The notes under the pieces were generated by a model. The model was given only the letters and a program-made list of their open reading frames with translations, made no database searches and was not told the DNA's origin. Shown one piece after another: positions 24,042 through 36,939 of a DNA stretch of 64,000 nt (the stretch's first letter is position 1; each line of letters begins with the position of its first letter). Source of the DNA: Prostheceraeus crozeri (Eukaryota; Platyhelminthes; Polycladida; Euryleptidae); contig CAJQUW010006319.1 in NCBI GenBank assembly GCA_907163375.1, positions 62,001-126,000 on the forward strand, read 5' to 3'. A program made the translations under genes and the position numbers.

Positions 24042-27000
24042 GTTATCGGCGAATTTGGGATGTTTTGGGCTGTAGAGCAAAAACGAAGCATCCGATGGAA
24101 AAACGGAGGGCAGATTAGGATTCAGAGTCAAATTCTATATCGGCATCGCAAATTTGAAAGCCATGGCAGAGGAAAAATTTTATCCTAAAATAACCCTAAC
24201 CCTAACCACAATAACCCTAGCCACAACAACCTTAACCCTAACCCCAACCCTAACCCCAACCCTAACCAAAATAACCCTAACCCTAATTCTAGAGAGTTAA
24301 CGGCGAACCTGGGATGTTTTGGGCTGTAGAGCGAAAACGAAGCATCCTATGGGAAAACGGAGGGCAGATTCGGATTTAGAGTCAAATTCTATATCGGCAT
24401 GGCCAATTTGAAAGCCATGGGAGAGAAAAAAGTTTTTCCTAAAATAACCCTAACAACAATAACCCTAACCCTAGACCTAACCCCAACCCTAACCCTAACC
24501 CTACCCACAATAACCCTAGCCCCAACCCTAACCCTACCCACAATAACCCTAACCCTAACCACAATTACCCTAACCCTAGCCACAATAACCCTAACCCTAA
24601 CCCTGGAAAGTTAATGGCAAACCTGCGATGTTTTGGGCTGTAGAGCGAAAACGGAGCATCCGATGGGAACACGGAGGGCAGATTCGGATTCAGAGTGAAA
24701 TTCTATATCGGCATTGTAAATTTGAAAGCCGTTGGAGAGGAAAAATTTTTTCCTAAAATAACCCCACCCTAACCCTAACCCTAGCCCTGACCCTAACCCT
24801 AACCCTAATTCTAGAAAGTTAACGGCGAACCTGGGATGTTTTGGGCTGTAGAGCGAAAACAAAGCATCCGATGGGAAAACGGAGGGCAGATTCGGATTCG
24901 TAGTCAAATTCTATGTCGGCATGGCAAATTTGAAAGCCATGGGAGAGGAAAAATTTTTTCCTAAAATAACCCTCACCACAATAACCCTAACCCTAGACCT
25001 AACTCAACCCTAACCCTAGCCCCAACCCTAACCACAACAACCCTATCTCTAGCCACAATAACCCTAACCCTAAACCTAACCCTAACCACAATAATTCCAA
25101 CCCTAACCCTAGAGAGTTGACGGCGAATTTGGGATGTTTTGGGCTGTAGAGCGAAAACGAAGCATCCGATGGGAAAACGGATGGCAGATTCGGATTGAGA
25201 TTCAAATTCTATATCGGCATGGCAAATTTGAAAAGCATTGGAGAGGAAATTTTTTTTCCTAAATTAACCCTAACCACAATGACCCTAACCCTAGCCCTAA
25301 CCCTAACCCCAACCCTACCCACAATAACCCTAGCCCCAACCCTAACCCTACCCACAATAACCCTAGCCCGAACCCTAACCCTAACCACAATTACCCTAAC
25401 CCTAGCCACAATAACCCTAACCCTAACCCTAGAAAGTTAATGGCAAACCTGGGATGTTTTGCGCTGTAGAGCGAAAACCAAGCATCCGATGGGAACACGG
25501 AGGGCAGATTCAGATTCGGATTCAGAGTGAAATTCTATATCGGCATGGTAAATTTCAAAGTCGTGGAAGAGGAAATTTTTTTTCCTAAAATAACCCCACC
25601 CTAACCCTAGTCCCTAGCCCTGACCCTAACCCTAACCCTAACCCTAACCCTAACCCCAACCCTAACCACAATAACCCTAACCCTAACCCTAATTCTAGAG
25701 AGTTAACGGCGAACCTGGGATGTTTTGGGCTGTAGAGAGAAAACGAAGCATCCGATGGGAAAACGGAGGGCAGATTCGGATTTAGAGTGAAATTCTATAT
25801 CGGCATGGTAAATTTGAAAGCCGTGGGAGAGGAAATTTTTTTTCCTAAAATAACCCCACCCTTACCCTAACCCTAGCCCTGACCCTGACCCTAACCCTAA
25901 CCCTAGCCCTAGCCCTAACCCCAACCCTAGCCACAATAACCCTAACCACAACAACCTTAACCCTAACCCTATCCACAATAACCCCAGCCCTAGAGAGTTA
26001 ACGGCGAACTTTTGATGTTTTGGGCTGTAGAGCGAAAATGAAGCATCGGATGGAAAAACGGAGGGCAGATTCGGATTGAGAGTCAAATTCTAAATCGGCA
26101 TGGTAAATTTGATAGTCATGGGAGAGGAAAAATTTTCTCCCAAAATAACCCTAACCTTAACCCTAGCCCTAACCACAATCACCCTAACCGCAACCGCAAT
26201 AACCCTAGCCTTAACCGCAACAACCTTAACCCTAACCCCAACACTAACAACAATAACCCTAACCCTAACCCTAATTCTAGAGAGTTAACGGCGAACCTGG
26301 GATGTTTTGGGCTGTAGAGAGAAAACGAAGCATCCGATGGGAAAACGGAGGGCAGATTCGGATTCAGAGTCAAATTCTATATCGGCATGGTAAATTCGAA
26401 AGCCATGGGAGAGGGAATTTTTTTTCCTAAAATAACCCTAACCCTAACCACAATAACCCTAGCCACAACAACCTTAACCCTAACCCCAGCCCTAACCAAA
26501 ATAACCCTATCCCTAATTCTAGAGAGTTAACGGCGAACCTGGGATGTTTTGGGCTGTAGAGCGAAAACGAAGTATCCGATGGGAAAACGGAGGGCAGATT
26601 CGGATTTAGAGTCAAATTCTATATCGGGATGGCAAATTTGAAAGCCATGGAAGAGAAAAAATTTTTTTCCTAAAATAACCCTAACCACAATAACCCTAAC
26701 CCTAGACCTAGCCACAATCACCCTAACCGCAACCGCAATAACCCTAGCCCTAACCGCAACAACCTTAACCCTAACCCCAACCCTAACCACAATAACCCTA
26801 ACCCTAATTCTAGAGAGTTAGCGGCGAACCCGGGATGTTTTGGGCTGTAGAGCGAAAACGAAGCATCCGATGGGAAAACGGAGGGCAGATTCGGATTTAG
26901 AGTCAAATTCTATATCGGCATGGTAAATTTGAAAGCCATGAGAGAGGAAAATTTTTTTCCTAAAATAACCCTAACCACAATAACCCTAACACTAGACCTA

Positions 27001-27479
27001 ACCCTAGCCCTAACTCCACCCTAGCCCTAACCCTAGCCCCAACCCTAACCACAATAACCCTAACCCCAACCCAAACCCTAACCACAATAACCCTAACCCT
27101 AGCCCTAAGCCTAACCACAACAACCCTAGCCCTAGTCACAATGACCCTAACCCTAAACCTAACCCTAACCACAATAACCGTAACCCTAGAGAGTTAACGG
27201 CGAATTTGGGATGTTTTGGGCTGTAGAGCAAAAACGAAGCATCCGATGGAAAAACGGAGGGCAGATTCGGATTGAGAGTCAAATTCTAAATCGGCATGGT
27301 AAACTTGATAGTCATGGGTGAGGAAAAATTTTCTCCCAAAATAACCCTAACCTTAACCCTAGCCCTAACCACAATCACCCTAACCGCAACCGCAATAACC
27401 CTAGCCTTAACCGCAACAACCTTAACCCTAACCCCAACACTAACAACAATAACCCTAACCCTAACCCTAATTCTAGAAA
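24042..27479 (+). repeat. HOR C, copy 2 (12 units, one chimeric insertion)
   Basis: Units are about 254, 314, 208, 298, 320, 266, 295, 287, 242, 291, 376 and 287 bp. It follows copy 1 closely through 25997. It then contains an extra 287 bp chimeric unit (25997-26283) before resuming with the 242 and 291 bp units. The 314 bp and 208 bp units keep the same variants (gaaaacggagcatcc, cagcattgtaaatttg-like changes) as copy 1. Confidence 0.89.
25997..26283 (+). repeat. Chimeric unit with switch point inside the conserved block
   Basis: The unit starts like 22478 (gaacttttgatg, gaaaatgaagcatcgg). At about 26046-26056 it switches to the block and tail type seen at 23379-23671 and 27193-27479 (ggaaaaacgg, ctaaatcggcatgg, gatagtcatgg, then the tctccc A/T run and CCGCAA-rich tail). 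The next unit (26284) resumes the expected HOR C order from its own block. Recombination between short conserved blocks is the simplest explanation. Confidence 0.85.
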
Positions 27480-29477
27480 GTTAACGGCGAACCTGGGATG
27501 TTTTGGGCTGTAGAGCGAAAACGAAGCATCCGATGGGAAAACGGAGGGCAGATTCGGATCTAGAGTCAAATTCTATGTCGGCATGGCAAATTTGAAAGCC
27601 ATGGGAGAGGAAAAATTTTTTCCTAAAATAACCCTAACCCTAACCACAATAACCCTAGCCACAACAACCTTAACCCTAACCCCAACCCCAACCCCAACCT
27701 TAACCAAAATAACCGTAACCCTAATTCTAGAGAGTTAACGGCGAACCTGGGATGTTTTGGGCTGTAGAGCGAAAACGAAGCATCCGATGGGAAAACGGAG
27801 GGCAGATTCGGATTTAGAGTCAAATTCTATATCGGCATGGCAAATTTGAAAGCCATGGGAGAGGAAAAATTTTTTCCTAAAATAACCCTAACCACAATAA
27901 CCCTAACCTAGCCCCAACCCTAACCACAACAACCCTAGCCCTAGCCACAATAACCTTAACCCTAAACCTAACCCTAACCACAATAATTCTAACCCTAACC
28001 GTAGAGAGTTAACCGCGAATTTTGGATGTTTTGGGCTGTAGAGCGAAAACGGAGCATCCGATGGGAAAACGGAGGGCAGATTCGGATTGAGAGTCAAATT
28101 GTATATCGGCATGGCAAATTTGAAAAGCATTGGAGAGGAAATTTTTTTTCCTAAATTAACCCTAACCACAATGACCCTAACCCTAGCCCTAACCCCAACC
28201 CTAACCCTAACCCTACCCACAAGAACCCTAGCCCTAACCCTAACCCTACCAACAATAACCCTAGCCCGAACCCTAACCCTAACCACAATAACCCTAACCC
28301 TAGCCACAATAACCCTAACCCTAACCCTAGAAAGTTAATGGCAAACCTGGGATGTTTTGGGCTGTAGAGCGAAAACGAAGCATCCGATGGGAACACGGAG
28401 GACAGATTCGGATTCAGAGTGAAATTCTATATCGGCATGGTAAATTTGAAAGCCGTGGGAGAGGAAATTTTTTTTCCTAAAATAACCCCACCCGAACCCT
28501 AACCCTAGCCCTGACCCTAATCCTAACCCTAGCCCTAGCCCTAGCCCTAGCCCTAGCCCCAACCCCAACCCCAACCCTAGCCACAATAACCCCAGCCCTA
28601 GAGAGTTAACGGCGAAATTGGGATGTTTTGGGCTGTAGAGCGAAAATGAAGCATCGGATGGGAAAACGGAGGGCAGATTCGGATTCAGAGTCAAAGTCTA
28701 TATCGGCATGGTAAATTCGAAAGCCATGGGAGAGGGAAATTTTTTTCCTAAAATAACCCTAACCCTAACCACAATAACCCTAGCCACAACAACCTTAACC
28801 CTAACCCCAACCCTAACCAAAATAACCCTATCCCTAATTCTAGAAAGTTAACGGCGAACCTGGGATGTTTTGGGCTGTAGAGCGAAAACGAAGCATCCGA
28901 TGGGAAAACGGAGGGCAGATTCGGATTTAGAGTCAAATTCTATATCGGCATGGCAAATTTGAAAGCCATTGGAGAGAAAAAATTTTTTTCCTAAAATAAC
29001 CCTAACCACAATAACCCTAACCCTAGACCTAACTCCAACCCTAACCATAACTCTAGCCCCAAACCTAACCACAACAACCCTAGCCCTAGCTACAATAACC
29101 CTAACCCCAAACCTAACCCTAACCACAATAATTCTAACCCTAACCCTAGAGAGTTAACGGCGAATTTGGGATGTTTTGGGCTGTAGAGCGAAAACGAAGC
29201 ATCCGATGGGAAAACGGAGGGCAGATTCGGATTGAGAGTCAAATTCTATATCGGCATGGCAAATTTAAAAGCCATTGGAGAGGAAATTTTTTTCCTAAAA
29301 TAACCCTAACCACAATGACCCTAACCCTAGCCCTAACCCCAACCCTAACCCTAACCCTAACCACAATAACCCTAGCCCTAACCCTAACCCTACCCACAAT
29401 AACCCTAGCCCTAACCCCAACCCTAACCACAATAACCCTAACCCTAGCCACAATAACCCTAACCATAACCCTAGAAA
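27480..29477 (+). repeat. Mixed zone: A14/A1-like and D-like units (7 units)
   Basis: Units are about 254, 274, 326, 271, 242, 306 and 325 bp. The pair 27734-28333 resembles the A14 to A1 transition, including the ccgtagag boundary and gaattttgg start. The last two (28847-29477) are homologous to D units 9 and 10 at 33437-34067, about 4590 bp further on. The stretch is a mosaic joining the left (A/B/C) and middle (D/E) domains. Confidence 0.84.
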
Positions 29478-31114
29478 GTTAATGGTAAACCTGGGATGTT
29501 TTGGGCTGTAGAGCGAAAATAAAGCATCCGATCGGAACACGGAGGGCAGATTCGGATTCAGAGCGAAATTCTATATCGGCATGGTAAATTTGAAAGCCGT
29601 GGGAGAGGAAATTTTTTTCCTAAAATAACCCCACCCTAACCCTAACCCTAGCCCTAACTCAAACCCTAGCCCTAACCCTAACCACAATAACCCTACCCCT
29701 AATCCAAACCCTAACCAAAATAACCCTAACCCTAGCCCTAAGCCTAACCACAACAACCCTAGCCCTAGCCACAATGACCCTAACCCTAAACCTAACCCTA
29801 AACCTAACTCTAACCACAATAACCCTAACCCTAGAGAGTTAACGGCGAATTTGGGATGTTTTGGGCTGTAGAGCAAAAACGAAGCATCCGATGGAAAGAC
29901 GGATGGCAGATTCGGATTGAGAGTCAAATTCTATATCGGCATGGTAAATTTGATAGCCATGGGAGAGGAAAAATTTTCTCCCAAAATAACCCTAACCCTA
30001 ACCTTAACCCTAGCCCTAACCACAATCACCCTAACCGCAACCGCAATAACCCTAACCGCAACAACCTTAACCCTAACCCCAACCCTAACAACAATAACCC
30101 TAACCCTAGCCACAATAACCCTAACCCTAACCCTAGAAAGTTAATGGCAAACCTGGGATGTTTTGGGCTGTAGAGCGAAAATAAAACATCTAATGGGAAC
30201 ACGGAGGGCAGATTCGGATTCAGAGTGAAATTCTATATCGGCATGGTAAATTTGAAAGCCGTGGGAGAGGAAATTTTTTTTCCTAAAATAACCCCACCCT
30301 AACCCTAACCATAGCCCTGACCCTAACCCTAACTCTAGCCTGGCCCCAACCCCAACCCTAGCCACAATAAACCTAGCCACAACAGCCTTAACCCTAACCC
30401 CAACCCTAACCAAAATAACCCTAACCCTAATTCTAGAGAGTTAACGGCGAACCTGGGATGTTTTGGGCTGTAGAGCGAAAACGAAGCATCCGATGGGAAA
30501 ACGGAGGGCAGATTCGGATTTAGAGTCAAATTCTATATCGGCATGGTAAATTTGAAAGCCATGAGAATGGAAAAATTTTTTCCTAAAATAACACTAACCA
30601 CAATAACCCTAACCCTAGACCTAACCCTAGCCGTAACTCAAACCCTAACCCTAACGATAGCCCTAACCCTAACCACAATAACCCTACCCCTAATCCAAAC
30701 CCTAACCAAAATAACCCTAACCCTAGCCCTAAGCCTAACCACAACAACCCTAGCCCAAGCCACAATGACCCTAACCCTAAACCTAACCCTAAACTTAACC
30801 TAACCACAATAACCCTAACCCTAGAGAGTTAACGGCGAATTTGGTCTGTTTTAGGCTCTAGAGCAAAAACGAAGCATCCGATGGAAAAACGGAGGGCAGA
30901 TTCGGATTGAGAGTCAAATTCTATATCGGCATGGTAAATTTGATAGCCATGGGAGAGGAAAAATTTTCTCCCAAAATAACCCTAACCCTAACCATAACCC
31001 TAGCCCTAACCACAATCACCCTAACCGCAACCGCAATAACCCTAGCCCTAACAGCAACAACCTTAACCCTAACCCCAACCCTAACAACATTAACCCTAAC
31101 CCTAATTCTAGAAA
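29478..31114 (+). repeat. Segment E, copy 1 (5 units)
   Basis: Units are about 360, 302, 300, 388 and 287 bp. They have homologues in 37612-38577, 39897-40863 and 43916-45199. Typical tails contain the runs ccctacccctaatcc and ccaaaataaccc, followed by ccctaagcctaacc. The rare gaatttggtctg start marks the unit at 30828 and recurs at 38577, 40588, 43539 and 44912. Confidence 0.86.
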
Positions 31115-34067
31115 GTTAACGGCGAACCTGGGATGTTTTGAGCTGTAGAGCGAAAACAAAGCATCCGATGGGAAAACGGAGGGCAGATTCGGATTCGGAG
31201 TCAAATTCTATGTCGGCATGGAAAATTTGAAAGCCGTTGGAGAGGAAATTTGTTTTCCTAAAATAACCCTAACCCTAACCACAATAACCCTAACCCTAGA
31301 CCTAACCCTAGCCTTAACTCCAACCCTAACCCTAACCCTAGCCCCAACCCTAACCACAATAACCCTAAACCTAACCCAAACCCTAACCCTAGCCCTAAGT
31401 CTAACCACAACAACCCTAGCCCTAGCCACAATGACCCTAACCCTAAACCTAACCCTAAACCTAACCCTAACCACAATAACCCTAACCCTAGAGAGTTAAC
31501 GGCGAATTTTGGATGTTTTGGGCTGTAGAGCAAAAACGAAGCATCCGATGGAAAAAAGAAGGGCAGATTCGGATTCAGAGTCAAATTCTATATCGGCATG
31601 GTAAATTTGATAGCCATGGGAGAGGAAAAATTTTCTCCCAAAATAACCCTAACCTTAACCCTAGCCCTAACCACAATCACCCTAACCGCAACCGCAATAA
31701 CCCTAGCCCTAACCGCAACAACCTTAACCCTAACCCCAACCCTAACCAAAATAGCCCTAACCCTAACCCTAATTCTAGAAAGTTAACGGCGAACCTGGGA
31801 TGTTTTGGGCTGTAGAGCGAAAACGAAGCATCCTATGGGAAAACGGAGGGCAGATTCGGATTCAGAGTCAAATTCTATATCGGCATGGCAAATTTGAAAG
31901 CCATGGGAGAGGAAAAATTTTTTCCTAAAATAACCCTAACCCTAACCACAATAACCCTAACCCTAACCACAATAACCCTAACCCTAACCACAACAACCTT
32001 AACCCTAACCCCATCCATAATAACCCAAGACCTAGAGAGTTGACGGCGAACTTGGGATGTTTTGGGCTGTAGAGCGAAAACGAAGCAACCGATGGGAAAA
32101 CGGAGGGCAGATTCGGATTCAGAGTCAAATTCTATGTCGGCAGGCAAATTTGAAAGCCATGGGAGAGGAAAATTTTTTTCCTAAAATAACCCTAACCCTA
32201 GCCCTAACCCCACCCTAACCCTAACCCTACCCCTGACCACAACAACCCTAACCCTAACCCTAGCCCCAACCCCAACCCCAACCCTAGCCACAATAACCCC
32301 AGCCCTAGAGAGTTAACGGCGAACTTGGGATGTTTTGGGCTGTAGAGCGAAAATCAAGCATCGGATGGGAAAACGGAGGGCAGATTCGGATTCAGAGTCA
32401 AAGTCTATATCGGCATGGTAAATTCGAAAGCCATGGGAGAGGGAAATTTTTTTCCTAAAATAACCCTAACCACAATAACCCTAACCCTAGCCACAACAAC
32501 CTTAACCCTAACCCCAACCCTAACCAAAATAACCCTATCCCTAATTCTAGAGAGTTAACGGCGAATTTGGGATGTTTTGGGCTGTAGAGCGAAAACGAAG
32601 CATCCGATGGGAAAACGGAGGGCAGATTCCGATTTAGATACAAAATTCTATATCGGCATGGCAAATTTGAAAGCCATGGGAGAGAAAAAATTTTTTTCCT
32701 AAAATAACCCTAACCCTAGCCCCAACCCTAACCACAACAACCCTAGCCCTAGCCACAATAACCCTAACCCTAAACCTAACCCTAACCACAATAATTCTAA
32801 CCCTAACCCTAGAGAGTTAACGTCGAATTTGGGATGTTTTGGGTTGTAGAGCAAAAACGAAGCATCCGATGGGAAAACGGAGGGCAGATTCGGATTGAGA
32901 GTCAAATTCTATATCGGGATGGCAAATTTGAAAGCCATTGGAGAGGAAATTTTTTTTCCTAAAATAACCCTAACCACAATGACCCTAACCCTAGCCCTAA
33001 CCCCAACCCTAACCCTAACCCTACCCACAATAACCCTAGCCCCAACCCTAACCCTACCTACAATAACCCTAGCCCCAACCCTAACCCTAACCACAATTAC
33101 CCTAACCCTAGCCACAATAACCCTAACCCTAACCCTAGAAAGTTGATGGCAAACCTCGGAAGTTTTGGGCTGTAGAGCGAAAATGAAGCCTCCGATGGGA
33201 ACACGGAGGGCAGATTCGGATTCAGAGTGAAATTCTATATCGGCATGGTAAATTTGAAAGCCGTGGGAGAGGAAATTTTTTTTCCTAAAATAACGCCACC
33301 CTAACCCTAACCCTAGCCCTGACCCTAACCCTAACTCTAGCCCTAGCCCCCACCCCAACCCCAACCCTAGCCACAATAACCCTAACCACAACAACCTTAA
33401 CCCTAACCCTATCCACAATAACCCCAGCCCTAGAGAGTTAACGGCGAACTTGGGATGTTTTGGGTTGTAGAGCGAAAACGAAGCATCCGATGGGAAAACG
33501 GAGGGCAGATTCGGATTTAGAGTCAAATTCTATATCGGCATGGCAAATTTGAAAGCCATTGGAGAGAAAAAATTTTTTTCCTAAAATAACCCTAACCACA
33601 ATAACCCTAACCCTAGACCTAACTCCAACCCTAACCCTAACTCTAGCCCCAAACCTAACCACAACAACCCTAGCCCTAGCTACAATAACCCTAACCCCAA
33701 ACCTAACCCTAACCACAATAATTCTAACCCTAACCCTAGAGAGTTAACGGCGAATTTGGGATGTTTTGGGCTGTAGAGCGAAAACGAAGCATCCGATGGG
33801 AAAACGGAGGGCAGATTCGGATTGAGAGTCAAATTCTATATCGGCATGGCAAATTTAAAAGCCATTGGAGAGGAAATTTTTTTCCTAAAATAACCCTAAC
33901 CACAATGACCCTAACCCTAGCCCTAACCCCAACCCTAACCCTAACCCTACCCACAATTACCCTAGCCCCAACCCTAACCCTACCCACAATAACCCTAGCC
34001 CCAACCCTAACCCTAACCACAGTTACCCTAACCCTAGCCACAATAACCCTAACCATAACCCTGGAAA
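31115..34067 (+). repeat. HOR D, copy 1 (10 units, ~2.95 kb)
   Basis: Units are about 380, 287, 257, 273, 242, 262, 326, 295, 306 and 325 bp. The same series follows immediately at an offset of 2950 to 2953 bp. A diagnostic unit (32039) has a 2-bp-shorter cggcaggcaaatttg in place of cggcatggcaaatttg, repeated at 34992 and 46118. Confidence 0.92.
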
Positions 34068-36939
34068 GTTAATGGTAAACCTGGGATGTTTTGGGCTGTA
34101 GAGCGAAAATAAAGCATCCGATCGGAACACGGAGGGCAGATTCGGATTCAGAGTGAAATTCTATGTCGGCATGGAAAATTTGAAAGCCGTTGGAGAGGAA
34201 ATTTGTTTTCCTAAAATAACCCTAACCCTAACCACAATAACCCTAACCCTAGACCTAACCCTAGCCTTAACTCCAACCCTAACCCTAACCCTAGCCCCAA
34301 CCCTAACCACAATAACCCTAAACCTAACCCAAACCCTAACCCTAGGCCTAAGTCTAACCACAACAACCCTAGCCCTAGCCACAATGACCCTAACCCTAAA
34401 CCTAACCCTAAACCTAACCCTAACCACAATAACCCTAACCCTAGAGAGTTAACGGCGAATTTTGGATGTTTTGGGCTGTAGAGCAAAAACGAAGCATCCG
34501 ATGGAAAAAAGAAGGGCAGATTCGGATTCAGAGTCAAATTCTATATCGGCATGGTAAATTTGATAGCCATGGGAGAGGAAAAATTTTCTCCCAAAATAAC
34601 CCTAACCTTAACCCTAGCCCTAACCACAATCACCCTAACCGCAACCGCAATAACCCTAGCCCTAACCGCAACAACCTTAACCCTAACCCCAACCCTAACC
34701 AAAATAACCCTAACCCTAACCCTAATTCTAGAAAGTTAACGGCGAACCTGGGATGTTTTGGGCTGTAGAGCGAAAACGAAGCATCCTATGGGAAAACGGA
34801 GGGCAGATTCGGATTCAGAGTCAAATTCTATATCGGCATGGCAAATTTGAAAGCCATGGGAGAGGAAAAATTTTTTCCTAAAATAACCCTAACCCTAACC
34901 ACAATAACCCTAACCCTAACCACAATAACCCTAACCCTAACCACAACAACCTTAACCCTAACCCCATCCACAATAACCCAAGACCTAGAGAGTTGACGGC
35001 GAACTTGGGATGTTTTGGGCTGTAGAGCGAAAACGAAGCAACCGATGGGAAAACGGAGGGCAGATTCGGATTCAGAGTCAAATTCTATGTCGGCAGGCAA
35101 ATTTGAAAGCCATGGGAGAGGAAAATTTTTTTCCTAAAATAACCCTAACCCTAGCCCTAACCCCACCCTAACCCTAACCCTAGCCCTGACCCTAACCCTA
35201 ACCCTAGCCCTAGCCCCAACCCCAACCCCAACCCTAGCCACAATAACCCCAGCCCTAGAGAGTTAACGGCGAACTTGGGATGTTTTGGGCTGTAGAGCGA
35301 AAATCAAGCATCGGATGGGAAAACGGAGGGCAGATTCGGATTCAGAGTCAAAGTCTATATCGGCATGGTAAATTCGAAAGCCATGGGAGAGGGAAATTTT
35401 TTTCCTAAAATAACCCTAACCACAATAACCCTAACCCTAGCCACAACAACCTTAACCCTAACCCCAACCCTAACCAAAATAACCCTATCCCTAATTCTAG
35501 AGAGTTAACGGCGAATTTGGGATGTTTTGGGCTGTAGAGCGAAAACGAAGCATCCGATGGGAAAACGGAGGGCAGATTCGGATTTAGATACAAAATTCTA
35601 TATCGGCATGGCAAATTTGAAAGCCATGGGAGAGAAAAAATTTTTTTCCTAAAATAACCCTAACCCTAGCCCCAACCCTAACCACAACAACCCTAGCCCT
35701 AGCCACAATAACCCTAACCCTAAACCTAACCCTAACCACAATAATTCTAACCCTAACCCTAGAGAGTTAACGTCGAATTTGGGATGTTTTGGGTTGTAGA
35801 GCAAAAACGAAGCATCCGATGGGAAAACGGAGGGCAGATTCGGATTGAGAGTCAAATTCTATATCGGGATGGCAAATTTGAAAGCCATTGGAGAGGAAAA
35901 TTTTTTTCCTAAAATAACCCTAACCACAATGACCCTAACCCTAGCCCTAACCCCAACCCTAACCCTAACCCTACCCACAATAACCCTAGCCCCAACCCTA
36001 ACCCTACCTACAATAACCCTAGCCCCAACCCTAACCCTAACCACAATTACCCTAACCCTAGCCACAATAACCCTAACCCTAACCCTAGAAAGTTAATGGC
36101 AAACCTCGGAAGTTTTGGGCTGTAGAGCGAAAATGAAGCCTCCGATGGGAACACGGAGGGCAGATTCGGATTCAGAGTGAAATTCTATATCGGCATGGTA
36201 AATTTGAAAGCCGTGGGAGAGGAAATTTTTTTTCCTAAAATAACGCCACCCTAACCCTAACCCTAGCCCTGACCCTAACCCTAACTCTAGCCCTAGCCCC
36301 CACCCCAACCCCAACCCTAGCCACAATAACCCTAACCACAACAACCTTAACCCTAACCCTATCCACAATAACCCCAGCCCTAGAGAGTTAACGGCGAACT
36401 TGGGATGTTTTGGGTTGTAGAGCGAAAACGAAGCATCCGATGGGAAAACGGAGGGCAGATTCGGATTTAGAGTCAAATTCTATATCGGCATGGCAAATTT
36501 GAAAGCCATTGGAGAGAAAAAATTTTTTTCCTAAAATAACCCTAACCACAATAACCCTAACCCTAGACCTAACTCCAACCCTAACCCTAACTCTAGCCCC
36601 AAACCTAACCACAACAACCCTAGCCCTAGCTACAATAACCCTAACCCCAAACCTAACCCTAACCACAATAATTCTAACCCTAACCCTAGAGAGTTAACGG
36701 CGAATTTGGGATGTTTTGGGCTGTAGAGCGAAAACGAAGCATCCGATGGGAAAACGGAGGGCAGATTCGGATTGAGAGTCAAATTCTATATCGGCATGGC
36801 AAATTTAAAAGCCATTGGAGAGGAAATTTTTTTCCTAAAATAACCCTAACCACAATGACCCTAACCCTAGCCCTAACCCCAACCCTAACCACAGTTACCC
36901 TAACCCTAGCCACAATAACCCTAACCATAACCCTAGAAA
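34068..36939 (+). repeat. HOR D, copy 2 (10 units, last one 78 bp shorter)
   Basis: Units are about 380, 287, 257, 270, 242, 262, 326, 295, 306 and 247 bp. The first unit is a chimera: its block begins like the unit at 29478 (aaaataaagcatccgatcgg) and by about 34165 has become the D unit 1 type (tatgtcggcatggaaaatttg). The last unit is 78 bp shorter than its copy 1 homologue, equal to 13 hexamer lengths removed from the tail. Confidence 0.9.

Noticed and set aside
32909-33526. Long minus-strand open frame (205 codons) and many similar frames of 60-225 codons on both strands
   Set aside because: They consist of a block translation plus TL, NP, LG, RV or GL dipeptide runs from the hexamer tail. 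Three or more frames are open at once because the 6-nt and 9-nt modules keep a 3-nt register and put stops in only one frame per strand. Homologous frames are lost in other copies through one-base length changes.
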